From NCBI GenBank assembly GCA_030446525.1, contig JAUJNC010000046.1, forward strand, positions 1 to 33,176: a DNA stretch of 33,176 nucleotides. The letters run 5' to 3'. The translations under genes were made by a program, and so were the position numbers. Below are positions 1 to 8,243 of this stretch, in pieces. The notes below the pieces were generated by a model that was given only the letters and a program-made list of their open reading frames with translations, made no database searches and had not been told where the DNA came from. The DNA comes from Armatimonadaceae bacterium (lineage in GTDB: Bacteria > Armatimonadota > Armatimonadia > Armatimonadales > Armatimonadaceae). Every line of letters starts with the position of its first letter. The stretch's first letter is position 1.

Positions 1-1
1 G

Positions 2-607
2 TCGGCCGTCGCGGGCGCGACCGGGGCCACGTCGTCGACCGTGCTGATCGCCGGCCTGGCGGGCATGATCGGCTCGGCGTTCTCGATGGGCTCGTCGGCG
101 TACCTGGCGGCCAAATCCGAGCGCGAGGTCCACGAGGCGGAGATACGGCGCGAGCGGCGCGAGATCGAGGCGGACCCGGAGCACGAGCGCGAAGAGTTGG
201 AGCTGATGTACCAGATCAAGGGCTTCACCGAGGGCGAGGCGAAGCTGCTCGCCGACCGGCTGACCCGCTCGCCGGAGGAGTTTTTGAACACCATGGTGCG
301 CGAGGAGCTGGGGCTTTCGGAGGAGCGCCTGCCGAACCCCTGGCTGTCGGCGCGGGTGGCGACCTTTTCCACAGCCGTGGGGGCGTTCCTGCCCATCGTC
401 CCGTTCTTTTACACGGGCGGCCTGACGGCCGTCCTCCACTCGCTCGTCATCCCCATCGTCGCGCACTTCGCCGTGGGCGCGTCCAAGACGTTCATCACCG
501 GGCGCTCGTGGCTGGCGCAGGGCTGGGAGATGACCTTCGTCGGCCTGCTCGGCGGCGCGCTGGCCTACGGCTTCGGCCTGCTGCTGGGCGCGCACGAAGG
601 TTTGTGA
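2..607 (+). CDS. VIT1/CCC1-family Fe2+/Mn2+ transporter, C-terminal part (5' end outside window)
   Basis: This is an integral membrane protein of the VIT1/CCC1 family, which exports or sequesters Fe2+ and Mn2+. The reading frame is open back to position 2, so the true start lies upstream; the GTG at 41 is an internal Val. The visible part begins in a small-residue-rich membrane helix (LIAGLAGMIGSAFSMGSSAY). It continues into the charged cytosolic helical segment typical of the family (SEREVHEAEIRRERREIE, then an EEL/YQIKGF stretch) and ends in three hydrophobic helices with a final GLL repeat. The Glu-rich segment is the family's metal-capture region. It lies 13 bases upstream of the TroA-like fragment on the same strand, so a metal-homeostasis cluster is plausible. 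The family is clear; the exact metal is inference. Confidence 0.85.
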   Translation, partial: SAVAGATGATSSTVLIAGLAGMIGSAFSMGSSAYLAAKSEREVHEAEIRRERREIEADPEHEREELELMYQIKGFTEGEAKLLADRLTRSPEEFLNTMVREELGLSEERLPNPWLSARVATFSTAVGAFLPIVPFFYTGGLTAVLHSLVIPIVAHFAVGASKTFITGRSWLAQGWEMTFVGLLGGALAYGFGLLLGAHEGL

Positions 608-620
608 AGGTGACAGGGCG

Positions 621-857
621 ATGCTAGGACCAGGACACGGCAAAACAAGGGGACTGCCGGGCTTCGTGTTGCTGGCGCTCGCGATGGCGCTCGCCGGCTG
701 TCCCGCGGCCGACAACCAGCCCGCGGGTGATCTGGCCGGCCGCACGGTGCGGGTGGCCACGACGACGGGCATGATCGCGGACATCGCGCGCAACGTCGGC
801 GGCGAGCGGGTGGCGCGCTGTCCGCCTTCCTCGGGGCCGCCGCCGCGGGTCTGGTGA
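621..857 (+). pseudogene. TroA/ZnuA-type metal-binding lipoprotein, N-terminal fragment only
   Basis: This is the start of a periplasmic metal-binding lipoprotein of an ABC importer. It has a signal peptide with lipobox L24-A25-G26-C27, then the first strand and helix of the cluster A-I solute-binding fold (RTVRVATTTGMIADIARNVG, then GERV). Family members run about 300 residues, but homology stops after roughly 64 residues at about position 810. The next bases already encode a membrane permease in another frame. The remaining residues up to the TGA at 855-857 are out-of-frame permease sequence. A GAAGGTG ribosome binding site lies 8 bases before the ATG. The binding lobes, the remaining metal ligands and the whole ATPase gene normally found downstream are missing, so this fragment cannot bind metal. 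It reflects a genuine deletion or an assembly collapse. Confidence 0.75.
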
Positions 858-1753
858 CCGTGGCGCTGGTGGAGATGCTGACCAAAAGCGGGCGCGTCAA
901 GGAGGACACCGCCATCGGCGTCGTCTTCCCCGCCCTGTTCGCCCTGGGCGTGTTTGTCGTCACCCGGTACCTTTCCGACGTCCACCTGGACGCCGACGCC
1001 GTGCTGCTGGGCGAGCTCGACCTGGCGCCGCTGTACACGCTCTCCTTCGGCGGCAGGAACCTGGGTCCCCAGGCGGCCTGGGTGCTGGGCGGGCTGACGC
1101 TCGTGAACGGCCTGTCCCTGCTCGTCTTCTACAAAGAGCTGAAGCTGTCCACCTTCGATCCCGGCCTCGCCGCCGCGCTGGGGTTCGCGCCGGGCGTCCT
1201 GCACTACGGCCTCATGGCGTGTGTCGCCGTGACCACGGTCGGCGCGTTCAACGCCGTCGGCGCGATCATGACTGTCGCGCTCCTGATCGTGCCGCCCGTC
1301 ACCGCCTCGCTCCTCACCCGCCGCCTCCCGCAGATGATCGCCCTGTCCCTTCTCGTCGGCGTCGCCGCGGCGCTGAGCGGCTCCTGGCTGGCCCTCTTGT
1401 GGTCCGTCCAGACCAGCGGCATGATCGCGACGACGCTGGGCGTGCTGTTCGGCATCACGCTGCTCCTGGCGCCCCAGCAGGGCGTCATCGCCCAGGCGCT
1501 GCGCCGGCGCCGCCAGCGGCAGCGGTTCGCCACCGAGATGCTGCTCGTCCACCTGGCGACCCACGAGGGCACGGCCGCGCAGGCCGAGGAGAGCACCCCG
1601 GCGCACCTGGAACAGGAGCTGCGCTGGCAGCCGGAAGCCGTCCGCGGCACGATCGCCCGCGCCGCCGACGCCGGACTGATCGCCCATCAGGATGGAAACC
1701 TCGAGCTCACCGACCAGGGCCGTGACCTGGCGGAGCAGGTGGCCAACAGGTAA
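854..1753 (+). CDS. Mn/Zn/Fe ABC transporter permease with C-terminal winged-helix domain, N-terminally truncated
   Basis: This is a membrane permease of the ABC-3 family (TroC/MntB/ZnuB). The frame is open back to 812, where recognisable permease sequence begins (GALSAFLGAAAAG); about 60-70 residues and two helices expected upstream are absent. Family hallmarks are the cytosolic KEDTAIGVVF segment followed by FALGV, and the later VGAFNAVGAIM helix with ALLIVPP. The first usable start is the GTG at 854, which overlaps the TGA of the TroA fragment as GTGA. After the last helix and an Arg-rich linker (about residues 216-225) come about 75 soluble residues that read as a winged helix-turn-helix (HLEQELRWQPEAVRGTIARA, then ADAGLI and ELTDQGRDLAEQV), as in DtxR/MntR-type metalloregulators. 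Chlamydial YtgC-YtgR is a known permease-repressor fusion of this kind. The permease call is firm; the regulator role is inference. Confidence 0.8.
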   Translation: MTVALVEMLTKSGRVKEDTAIGVVFPALFALGVFVVTRYLSDVHLDADAVLLGELDLAPLYTLSFGGRNLGPQAAWVLGGLTLVNGLSLLVFYKELKLSTFDPGLAAALGFAPGVLHYGLMACVAVTTVGAFNAVGAIMTVALLIVPPVTASLLTRRLPQMIALSLLVGVAAALSGSWLALLWSVQTSGMIATTLGVLFGITLLLAPQQGVIAQALRRRRQRQRFATEMLLVHLATHEGTAAQAEESTPAHLEQELRWQPEAVRGTIARAADAGLIAHQDGNLELTDQGRDLAEQVANR

Positions 1754-1836
1754 GTAGACGAAACGGGCTGATGATGGTGCCAGTCATAGCGCTGCCGGGC
1801 TTCACATAAAAGCGATCGGTTTCCTGAGCCGTGTAG

Positions 1837-1870
1837 AAAGAGAGCCAAGGATTGCTCCCTGGCCTCTTTT
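1837..1870 (+). terminator. Rho-independent terminator after the permease gene
   Basis: An imperfect hairpin pairs AAAGAG, GCCA and GG (1837-1850) with CC, TGGC and CTCTTT (1857-1869), with single-base bulges. It runs into a T-rich stretch and sits 84 bases past the permease stop, between two convergent genes, where a terminator is expected. Confidence 0.5.
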
Positions 1871-1918
1871 CGGAGTTTTGTGATCTGGTTTGATGCGAGG
1901 AGATACGGACCACTTTAT

Positions 1919-2701
1919 CTACCGCGTGGCCCTTTTACGCAGGACCTTTATCCAACGCTCGGCGGCCTTGCGCGGGAAGTTCGGGGGCGCAAGCGCCAGG
2001 TATTTCTCATACGCGGCAATGGCCTTGTCGCGGGCGGACGGGTCCTTGGTCTGCACGTAGATCCGCATGTAAATGTCCCCCATCAGGTTGTAGACGTTGG
2101 GCTTATCCGGCATCGCCGCCATCAGGTCTTGGCCGTAAGCGAGAGCCAGCTTCCGGTCCTCCAGGTACAGCCCTGGGTTGAGCAGGCGGACCAGGGTGAA
2201 TTTGACTTGATTGTCCTTCGAACGCCTTGCGAGCAGCCGCTTGCCGACCTCTTTGAGGTACGCCCCCGGCTCGTCGCCGTTCCCTTCTAGAAGGAACCGC
2301 AGACGGGCGAACTCATAACTTCTAGGAGAGGGCACGGCCCGCAAAAACTCGAGGACTTCCTGCATCGTTTTGCTTCGGAGCAGGGACGGGTTGTGGGTGG
2401 CGGCGACGTAGTAAGCGTAGCCCCACCGATACGCTGCCACCGGATCCTTCGGGTTCTTCTGTGCAGCACTTTTGTATCTAAGGACCAGATCCCCGGTCCC
2501 CTTTCCCGCCTTGTTGATCTCTTTGCGGATTGCGGCATACGGCTGGTCGCTGCCTGACCACGCCTCCTTCTTCCAACTCGTGTCCGGGGGGCTGAGCGGC
2601 GAACCTGGTTTCACCGGACTTGTTGCGGGCTGCGTGGAGCAGCCGACGGCAAGAAGGAAGAGCACACTCACACTTACCAGAGCGCAGGTTGTTTTCTGCA
2701 T
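1919..2701 (-). CDS. Tetratricopeptide-repeat lipoprotein
   Basis: This is a secreted lipoprotein of 260 residues with no enzymatic motif. The start at 2701 is chosen because GGAG lies 7 bases upstream and because the protein then begins with a classic signal peptide ending in a lipobox (L17-A18-V19-G20-C21). The longer in-frame start at 2773 would put 24 polar residues ahead of it. The mature part opens with a Pro/Ser-rich linker. Helical repeats of the TPR type follow: AAYRWGYAYYVAAT, a run through QVKFTLVRLLNPG, NVYNLMGDIYMRI, and AIAAYEKYLALAPPNFP near the C-terminus. The last repeat has the canonical TPR spacing. It probably acts as a periplasmic or outer-membrane scaffold. It converges on the permease gene and is divergent from the SDR gene. 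Confidence 0.7.
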   Translation of the reverse strand: MQKTTCALVSVSVLFLLAVGCSTQPATSPVKPGSPLSPPDTSWKKEAWSGSDQPYAAIRKEINKAGKGTGDLVLRYKSAAQKNPKDPVAAYRWGYAYYVAATHNPSLLRSKTMQEVLEFLRAVPSPRSYEFARLRFLLEGNGDEPGAYLKEVGKRLLARRSKDNQVKFTLVRLLNPGLYLEDRKLALAYGQDLMAAMPDKPNVYNLMGDIYMRIYVQTKDPSARDKAIAAYEKYLALAPPNFPRKAAERWIKVLRKRATR

Positions 2702-3089
2702 GGAACGTCTCCTGTACGACAGATTGCCCTGTAGGGGGAAGGATGTCCCCGGGGCAATCTGTCGCGTTGTCATCCGGATAGCTTACGGCGGTTACTCGCC
2801 TGGCGGCGGTGGCGGAACCCGGTTTATTCGGTCAGCCAAACACGCTGATCTTCCTGCCCGACACTCCTGGCGACCTTAGCATACAAGCTTGCCCTGATCA
2901 AATCCTATTTATCCTTATCTACGGGTTGGTCCGGAAAAAGCTGAATTCAGTCGGAATACTGGGCTAATCTGAGCACTTTATGGATTTCCGGCTGTTTTAT
3001 CCACCAAACACACGGGGTAACACCAGAAGGACGTGCGGGCCGCTCAGAGCGCCTGCCGCAGACTATACCGAGTTTTGGGAGTGCTTACC
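2702..3089. other. 388-base intergenic region between divergent genes, more AT-rich than its surroundings
   Basis: No coding sequence is convincing here. On the minus strand a weak promoter-like pair reads TTGATC (2901-2896), 17 bases, then TGC-TAAGGT (-10 at 2878-2873), which would give the TPR lipoprotein gene a leader of about 165 bases. A perfect 10-base palindrome CTGAATTCAG lies at 2941-2950. On the plus strand GGGAG (3077-3081) is the ribosome binding site of the SDR gene. Confidence 0.4.
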
Positions 3090-4083
3090 ATGCAGCTGAA
3101 ACCTATAAAAGAACAGCTGGACTTTCTCTTAGGGGCGTCGAGCGGCATCAGGCGCCAGACCGCGCTCGAGTTCGCCCGGCGCGGGGCGAAGGTGGTCGTC
3201 TCGGCGCGCGGGAAGGTCTGAACACCCTGACGGACGAGATCCGGCGCGGGCGCGAGGCGACGGCCATGCCCGCCGAAGCGGCCGACTACGCCCAGGTCAA
3301 GGCGGTCGTCGCGATCGGGCGGTCGAGCCGGCCGGCTCGACACCTGGGTGCACCTGGCGGCCGTGGCCGTTTATACCACCTTCGAGCAGACGACGCCGGA
3401 GGAGTTCCAGTTGCATCGTCGCCGTGAACCTGCTCGGGCAGGTGCACGGCGCCCGCGCGCGCTGCCGCACCTGCGGCGTGCGGGGGCGGCGCGCTGATCC
3501 ATGCTCTCCTCGGTCGAGGCCAAGCGCGCCCTGCTGCCGCAGCGCCTACGCCTCCTCCAAGCACGGCGTCCACGGCTTCCCTCGAAGCCCTGCGGGTTGA
3601 GGCTCGCCCACGAGAAGCTGCCCATCAGCGTCACGGAGATCCTGCCGGCCTCGATCAACACGCCGTTCTTCGACAAGGCGCGCACCAAGATCGGGGTCAA
3701 GCCGATGGGCCTGCCGCCGATCTACCCGCCCGCGCTGGTGGCCGACACGATCCTGCACGCCGCGGAGCACCCGGCGCGCGAGATCGTGGTCGAAGTGCGG
3801 GCAAGGTGATGATCCTGACGCAGCGCGTGTCGCCGCGCCTGATGGGACTTCCTGGAGCGGGCGGGCTTCGCCGGGCAGGAGACCAAGGAGCCTAAGTTCG
3901 AAGACGCGCCCGACAACCTGTTCGCGCCGCTGCCGGGCTACGATCGGGTCGAGGGCGGCTTCGGCGCCCAGGCCAAGCTCGAGGCCGCCTCGCCCTGGCT
4001 CCAGCGCAACAAGTGGGCCGTCGCCGGCACGGCGCAGCGGCGCCGTGATCCTGGCGGGGTGGCCGCGCGGGATCAGAAGGTAG
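3090..4083 (+). CDS. SDR-family oxidoreductase, interrupted by several frameshifts
   Basis: This is a short-chain dehydrogenase/reductase with a C-terminal extension, about 330 residues when the frames are joined. The ATG at 3090 has GGGAG 8 bases upstream. The N-terminus carries the Rossmann cofactor motif GASSGI followed by RRQTALEFARRGAKVVVSAR. Downstream frames continue with the NAG-like segment, an S-S-V-E-A-K strand (near 3505), the Y-A-S-S-K catalytic pair (near 3545-3560), and PISVTEILPASINTPFFDKA. The tail ends with a hydrophobic stretch and Arg-rich end at the TAG at 4081-4083. At least six single-base shifts are needed. Catalytic Ser, Tyr and Lys are still readable in the combined frames, which argues for consensus errors rather than decay. 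The substrate is unknown. The gene converges on the TerC gene with 24 bases between them. Confidence 0.75.
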
Positions 4084-4107
4084 ACTCGGGGAAGAGCGCC
4101 CGCACGG

Positions 4108-4942
4108 CTACGTCGTGCCGGCAGACTCCCGGGGCTCTTTTTTCCCGTCGCCTCTCCCTCCCAGGTTTCCAGGGCCTCGTCGGCGGCGTGTTGCTCGGCC
4201 AGGTCCTGGGCGTTCGGCTTGTGGCGCAGGGCGGTCCAGGTGCCCACGACCACGATCAAGGCCATCACGGACCAGAACAGGGCGGAAGGCATCAGGTGTG
4301 GCACGGTCTCCTCCGTGTAGCGGCCCGACGATACAGGTACAGTTCCGCGGCTTTGGCGGCCAGCTTCACGCCCGCCCAGCCCACCAGGGCGTACGCCATG
4401 TTGTCCAGGGCGGGGTACTTGCGGATCAACGCGATGAAAAAACTCGCCGCGACCCGCAGAAGCACGATGCCCATGAACCCGCCCGCGTAAACGATCCAGA
4501 TTTTCTCGGGGTTGTTGACGAAGGCGACGCGCGACGAGGATCGAATCCACGGCGAACACGATGTCGGTGAACTCGACTACGGCCACGGTCTGCCAGAAGC
4601 CCATCGGCTTCTTGGAGGCGGCGTGCTCTTCTCCCTTGCCCTTGCCGTGGAAGTGTTTGACGGCCAGATAGATCAGATAGGCCGCGCCCAGAGCGCACAG
4701 CCACCAGAGCCGGATGATGAAGCTGGCGAGCACGATGAAAATGCCGCGCAAGATGAAGGCGCCCACCAGCCCGTACAGGAGCGCCTTATGTTGCTGCTTT
4801 CGGGCAGATGCCGTACCAGGAGCGCCAACACCAAGGCGTTATCCGCCAGCAGCCCCTCCAATAACGCAGTATTCCGATTACCGCGAGGTCCCCAGGGTGT
4901 ATCAATCTCGATGAACATCTCCCGTGTTTCGTATGGCCTCAT
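4108..4942 (-). CDS. TerC-family integral membrane protein, frameshifted
   Basis: This is a TerC/Alx-type multi-pass membrane protein, about 278 residues across joined frames; the family is linked to tellurite resistance and Mn2+ export. The start at 4942 has GGAGG 4-5 bases upstream. The first diagnostic motif is LLEGLLADNALVLALLVRHL, with the conserved acidic D-N pair. Helices follow (FILRGIFIVLASFIIRLWWL), then the second diagnostic motif VVEFTDIVFAVDSILV, and then RVAASFFIALIRKYPALDNM. Three frames are needed; breaks lie near 4790, 4530 and 4340. A further one-base gain in the T6 run at 4138-4143 would place a natural stop at 4108-4110. Both acidic motifs are intact. With VIT1 and the ABC-3 permease nearby, a manganese theme is possible but unproven. 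Confidence 0.8.
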
Positions 4943-5077
4943 TATACCTCCAGACGGGGTGTGAACGCGCGAAAATCCGGAAGCCGAAGGAGGAACGCCG
5001 GGAACGAGCGCCGAATGTAGCCGGTAGGGTCAACACGCTCCGTAAACGGCCGCACGTCGACCCCAGTTCATCGACCC

Positions 5078-5911
5078 ATGGCCATACATCCCCAGGACTC
5101 ATCTCACAACAGCGGGCACACTGACCTGCACGCGCTGTCCGGCCTCGCGATCACGGCGGACAACGCGGCGCTCGCACTGCGCTTCGGGCCGGGCGTATCC
5201 GCCCCGGAACCCGCCCGCCGCCGCGCCGGCGAGATGCGTCCGGTCCTGCTCGACGCGGACGCGGCGCGTGCCGACGACGTGGCCTACACCCTTTACCGGG
5301 GGGTGACGCCCGACGAGGCGGCCGAGGAGATCGAGCGGCGGGGGCTGCTGTACGTGGCGCTGGTCGCCCGCGCCGGGAAGCTGGGCCCGGAGTGGGTGCG
5401 GACGCGCGGCCACACGAACTCGCCCGCGCCGGGCACGCCGCTGCCCTTCCCCGAGGTGCACGAGGTGTGGCAGGGGCGCGCCCTGCTGTACCTGCAGACC
5501 GAAGCCGCCCCGGACGTGACCGACGTGGTGGCGATGGAGATGGGGCCGGGGGACAAGGCCGTCGTCCCGCCCGGCTGGGCCGGCCTGGTGGCCAACATCG
5601 GCGCCGAACCGCTCGCGCTGGGCTCCTGGCGCGCGCGGGAGTGCGTCCCCCGGTACGACGCCCTCGAATCCCTGCACGGCATGGCGCACTTCGTCCTGGC
5701 CGGCGACGGCCCCGGCGCGTACCGGTTCGAGCCCAACACGCGCTACCGCAGCGTCCCCGTCCCCCGCCCCGTGCCCGCGCAGGATTACCCCAAGCTCGGG
5801 CTGCACAAGAGCGAGCCGATGTACACGACCTTCCGGCGCAACCCGGACTCCCTCCGCTTCATGACGCGCCCCCAGGACCACGAGAACGTATGGACGGCCC
5901 TGTACCCGTAG
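5078..5911 (+). CDS. Cupin-type (archaeal-class) glucose-6-phosphate isomerase homologue
   Basis: A single-domain cupin of 277 residues related to the cupin phosphoglucose isomerases (PF06560), which interconvert glucose-6-phosphate and fructose-6-phosphate using a bound metal. The family's pre-cupin segment (GEMRPVLLDADAA, then YTLYRGV) is present. The cupin core reads RGHTNSPAPGT, FPEVHEVWQGRALLYLQ and PGDKAVVPPGWAGLVANIG. Against the Pyrococcus enzyme ligands (His, His, Glu, His), this protein has H112 and E126 but Asn at 114 and Gly at 169, so two of four metal ligands are gone. The ATG at 5078 has no clear ribosome binding site; it is kept because the preceding 50 residues match full-length homologues. 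It is first in a five-gene run, and its stop overlaps the next start by 22 bases. It may be an isomerase variant or a sugar-binding cupin. Confidence 0.75.
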   Translation: MAIHPQDSSHNSGHTDLHALSGLAITADNAALALRFGPGVSAPEPARRRAGEMRPVLLDADAARADDVAYTLYRGVTPDEAAEEIERRGLLYVALVARAGKLGPEWVRTRGHTNSPAPGTPLPFPEVHEVWQGRALLYLQTEAAPDVTDVVAMEMGPGDKAVVPPGWAGLVANIGAEPLALGSWRARECVPRYDALESLHGMAHFVLAGDGPGAYRFEPNTRYRSVPVPRPVPAQDYPKLGLHKSEPMYTTFRRNPDSLRFMTRPQDHENVWTALYP

Positions 5912-7308
5912 CCGAGCTTGCGGCCCTCGTCGGCGAGGCCCACGTCCGAACCGACGAGGCCGGGCGTGCGGCCGCCTCGTCGTCGTGGTACCCCGCCGAA
6001 ACCAAAGAGAAGCAGGCCAACGGGGGCGTGCCGCCGCGCCTTGCCGGCGCCGTCGTCTCGCCCGGCACGGCGGAGGAGGTGGCGGCCCTCGTGCGCTGGG
6101 CGAACCGGACGCGCACGCCGCTCATCCCCGTGGGCGGCTCGTCCAACACGGTGGGGAGCACCCGCCCGGAGCGCGGCGGGATCGCCGTAAGCCTGGCGCG
6201 CCTGCAAACCCTGCGCTGGGACGAGGACGCGCTCCGGGTACACGCGGGTGCCGGCTGGAACCTCCATGCGCTCGAGGAGAGGCTGAACGCGCACGAGTAC
6301 ACGCTGGGCCATGCCCCGCAAAGCCTGTACCTCGCCACGGTCGGCGGCAGCATCGCCACCAACGCCATCGGCGCGCTGTCCGGCAAGTACGGGCGGCAGG
6401 CCGACCTCACCCTCGCTCTGGAGGCCGTGCTGCCGACCGGCGAGATCGTGCGCACCCCGGCCCCGCCGGGCGCACCGGCGGGGCCGGACATCGGGCGCCT
6501 GCTTGTGGGCTCCGAGGGGACGCTGGGGATCGTCACCGAGGCCACGATGCGGATGTGGCCCGTGCCGGACGTGCGCGCCTGGGCGGCCTTCACCTTCCCC
6601 GACTTGTACCGGGGGCTCGACGCCGTGCGCCTGGTCCACCGGACCGACGCCCGCCCCGCCGCCGTGCGCCTGTTCGACCCCGCCGCCGCCGCGGACCTCC
6701 TGGCGCGAAGCAGCCTTCCCCCGGGCGAGTCGCTCGTGCGGCGGGCCCGCGCGGGCGCCGAGCTGCCCCAAACAGGCCTGTACCAGATGGCGCCCGCCGT
6801 GTGCCAGATGGTCGGCGGGACGGAGCGCTCGCCCGACATCGGCGAGGCGTGGTTCGAGGAGCGGCTCGAGACCGGCTGGATGGCCCCCAACGGCCGCCCG
6901 GGCGGCCTGGCCGACGTGATTGCGGTCGGGGCCGCCTGGCCGGATCTGGCCAGGCTCTACGACGCGATGCGCGCCGCCGTGTCCCCGCTCGTGACGCAGC
7001 TCGAAGGGCACATCGGCCACGCCTACCCCACCGGGGCCGCGCTCGAGCTGACCTTCCAGGCGCAGGCGGAGCCGGCGACGCCCGAGGCGGCGGCGGACCT
7101 GCACCGCCGCATCCTGGCGGCGGCCATGGAGGCGTGCGTCGCGGCGGGCGGCTCCATCGCGCACCACTACGGGGTCGGGCTCGCCAAGCGCGACTGGATG
7201 GCGTCGGAGCTCGGCGAGAACGGCCTGCTTCTCCTGCGACGCATCAAAGCCGCGCTCGACCCCAACAACATCCTGAACCCCGGCAAGCTGGGGATGGGAA
7301 GGCCCTAG
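5890..7308 (+). CDS. FAD-binding oxidase, AGPS/GlcD-like (VAO/PCMH family)
   Basis: A 472-residue flavoprotein. The FAD-binding PCMH domain spans roughly residues 45-225, with the pyrophosphate loop VGGSSNTVGS (81-90). It continues with GHAPQS, then TVGGSIATNAIGALSGKYGR, and LLVGSEGTLGIVTEATMRMW. The C-terminal substrate half has HIGHAYPTGA, then SIAHHYGVGLAKRDWM, and the family-typical end LDPNNILNPGKLG. The HHYGVG and GKYG elements are characteristic of alkyldihydroxyacetone-phosphate synthase-like and glycolate/lactate oxidase-like members. The ATG at 5890 is used because everything before it in this frame lies over the isomerase gene. It overlaps that gene by 22 bases and is followed 3 bases later by the reductase gene, so the three are probably co-translated. 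The substrate is likely a 2-hydroxy acid or sugar derivative; this is inference. Confidence 0.85.
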   Translation: MDGPVPVAELAALVGEAHVRTDEAGRAAASSSWYPAETKEKQANGGVPPRLAGAVVSPGTAEEVAALVRWANRTRTPLIPVGGSSNTVGSTRPERGGIAVSLARLQTLRWDEDALRVHAGAGWNLHALEERLNAHEYTLGHAPQSLYLATVGGSIATNAIGALSGKYGRQADLTLALEAVLPTGEIVRTPAPPGAPAGPDIGRLLVGSEGTLGIVTEATMRMWPVPDVRAWAAFTFPDLYRGLDAVRLVHRTDARPAAVRLFDPAAAADLLARSSLPPGESLVRRARAGAELPQTGLYQMAPAVCQMVGGTERSPDIGEAWFEERLETGWMAPNGRPGGLADVIAVGAAWPDLARLYDAMRAAVSPLVTQLEGHIGHAYPTGAALELTFQAQAEPATPEAAADLHRRILAAAMEACVAAGGSIAHHYGVGLAKRDWMASELGENGLLLLRRIKAALDPNNILNPGKLGMGRP

Positions 7309-7311
7309 TTC

Positions 7312-8232
7312 ATGTCTATCCCAACCACGATCCCGCTTCGGCGCCTGGGCCGGACCGGCCAGCAGGTCACCGAACTCGGCCTGGGTGGCGCGGGGATCAA
7401 CGGCGTCTACGGCCGCCGGACCGACGAGGAGACCGGCATCGCCTGCGTGCGCCGCGCCGTCGAGCTGGGCGTCAGCTATATCGACACGTCGCCGCTCTAC
7501 GGCGACAGCGAGCGCCGCATCGGCCTGGCGCTGGAGGGCGGCCTGCGCGAGCGCGTCTTCCTCGCCACCAAGACCGGCACGCGCACGCGCCCCAAGGACT
7601 ACAGCGCCGACGGCACCTTCCGCAGCGTCGAGCAGAGCCTCGCCCTTCTGCGCACGGACCACATCGACCTGATGCAGATCCACGACCCGGAAGACATCGA
7701 GCCCGCCCTCGCGCCCGGCGGCGCCCTCGAGGCGCTGCGGAAGCTGAAGGAGCAGGGCGTCATCGGGGCGATCGGGCTGGGCGTCCGCAGCCACGAGTTC
7801 CTGTTGCGCGCGATCCGGCACGGCGCGTTCGACACGATCCTGACGTACGCCGACTTCAACCCGGTGCGTCAGACGGCGCGCGAGACGCTGTTCCCCGAGG
7901 CCGCCGCCCGCGACGTCGGGATCATCCTCGGCTCCCCCCTCCTGTTCGGCTACCTGTCCGACCGACCGTGGGAGGACCTGCTGCGCGAGCACCGCTCCGA
8001 CGGCCAGGGTCCGAACGAGCGCGGCGCCTTGCGGGTACGGCAGTGGGCCCAGTCGCACGGCATCAGCACCCTCCACCTCGCCCTGCGCTACTGCCTGCGC
8101 GAGCCGCGCATCAGCACCGCGCTCGTCGGCGCCTCCACGCCCGAGGAGATCGAACAGAACGTCCGCGCCGCCACCACCCCCCTGCCCGACACGGTCTGGC
8201 AGAGCCTGGCGGAGCCTGGCGGAGGCTTGTGA
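7312..8232 (+). CDS. Aldo/keto reductase (aldose/L-fucose dehydrogenase-like)
   Basis: A 306-residue cytosolic NAD(P)H-dependent oxidoreductase with the AKR barrel fold. The catalytic tetrad is visible: D58 and Y63 in IDTSPLYG, K87 in LATKTGT, and H124 in MQIHD. The N-terminal strand reads LRRLGRTGQQVTELGLGGAG, and the C-terminal cofactor region ends in STALVGASTPEEIEQNV. The motif context YGDSERRIG resembles the D-threo-aldose/L-fucose 1-dehydrogenase branch. It starts 3 bases after the oxidase stop. It ends at a TGA (8230-8232) just before the esterase gene, so it is part of the same operon. Working beside a sugar-phosphate cupin and a flavin oxidase, it plausibly acts on a free sugar. The specific substrate cannot be read from the sequence. 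Confidence 0.88.
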   Translation: MSIPTTIPLRRLGRTGQQVTELGLGGAGINGVYGRRTDEETGIACVRRAVELGVSYIDTSPLYGDSERRIGLALEGGLRERVFLATKTGTRTRPKDYSADGTFRSVEQSLALLRTDHIDLMQIHDPEDIEPALAPGGALEALRKLKEQGVIGAIGLGVRSHEFLLRAIRHGAFDTILTYADFNPVRQTARETLFPEAAARDVGIILGSPLLFGYLSDRPWEDLLREHRSDGQGPNERGALRVRQWAQSHGISTLHLALRYCLREPRISTALVGASTPEEIEQNVRAATTPLPDTVWQSLAEPGGGL

Positions 8233-8243
8233 AGGAGACAACC

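Noticed and set aside
2941..2950. 10-base palindrome as a regulator site; also 10571-10582 and 14450-14459
   Set aside because: Single short palindromes with no repeat elsewhere and no promoter alignment; expected by chance in a window of this size.
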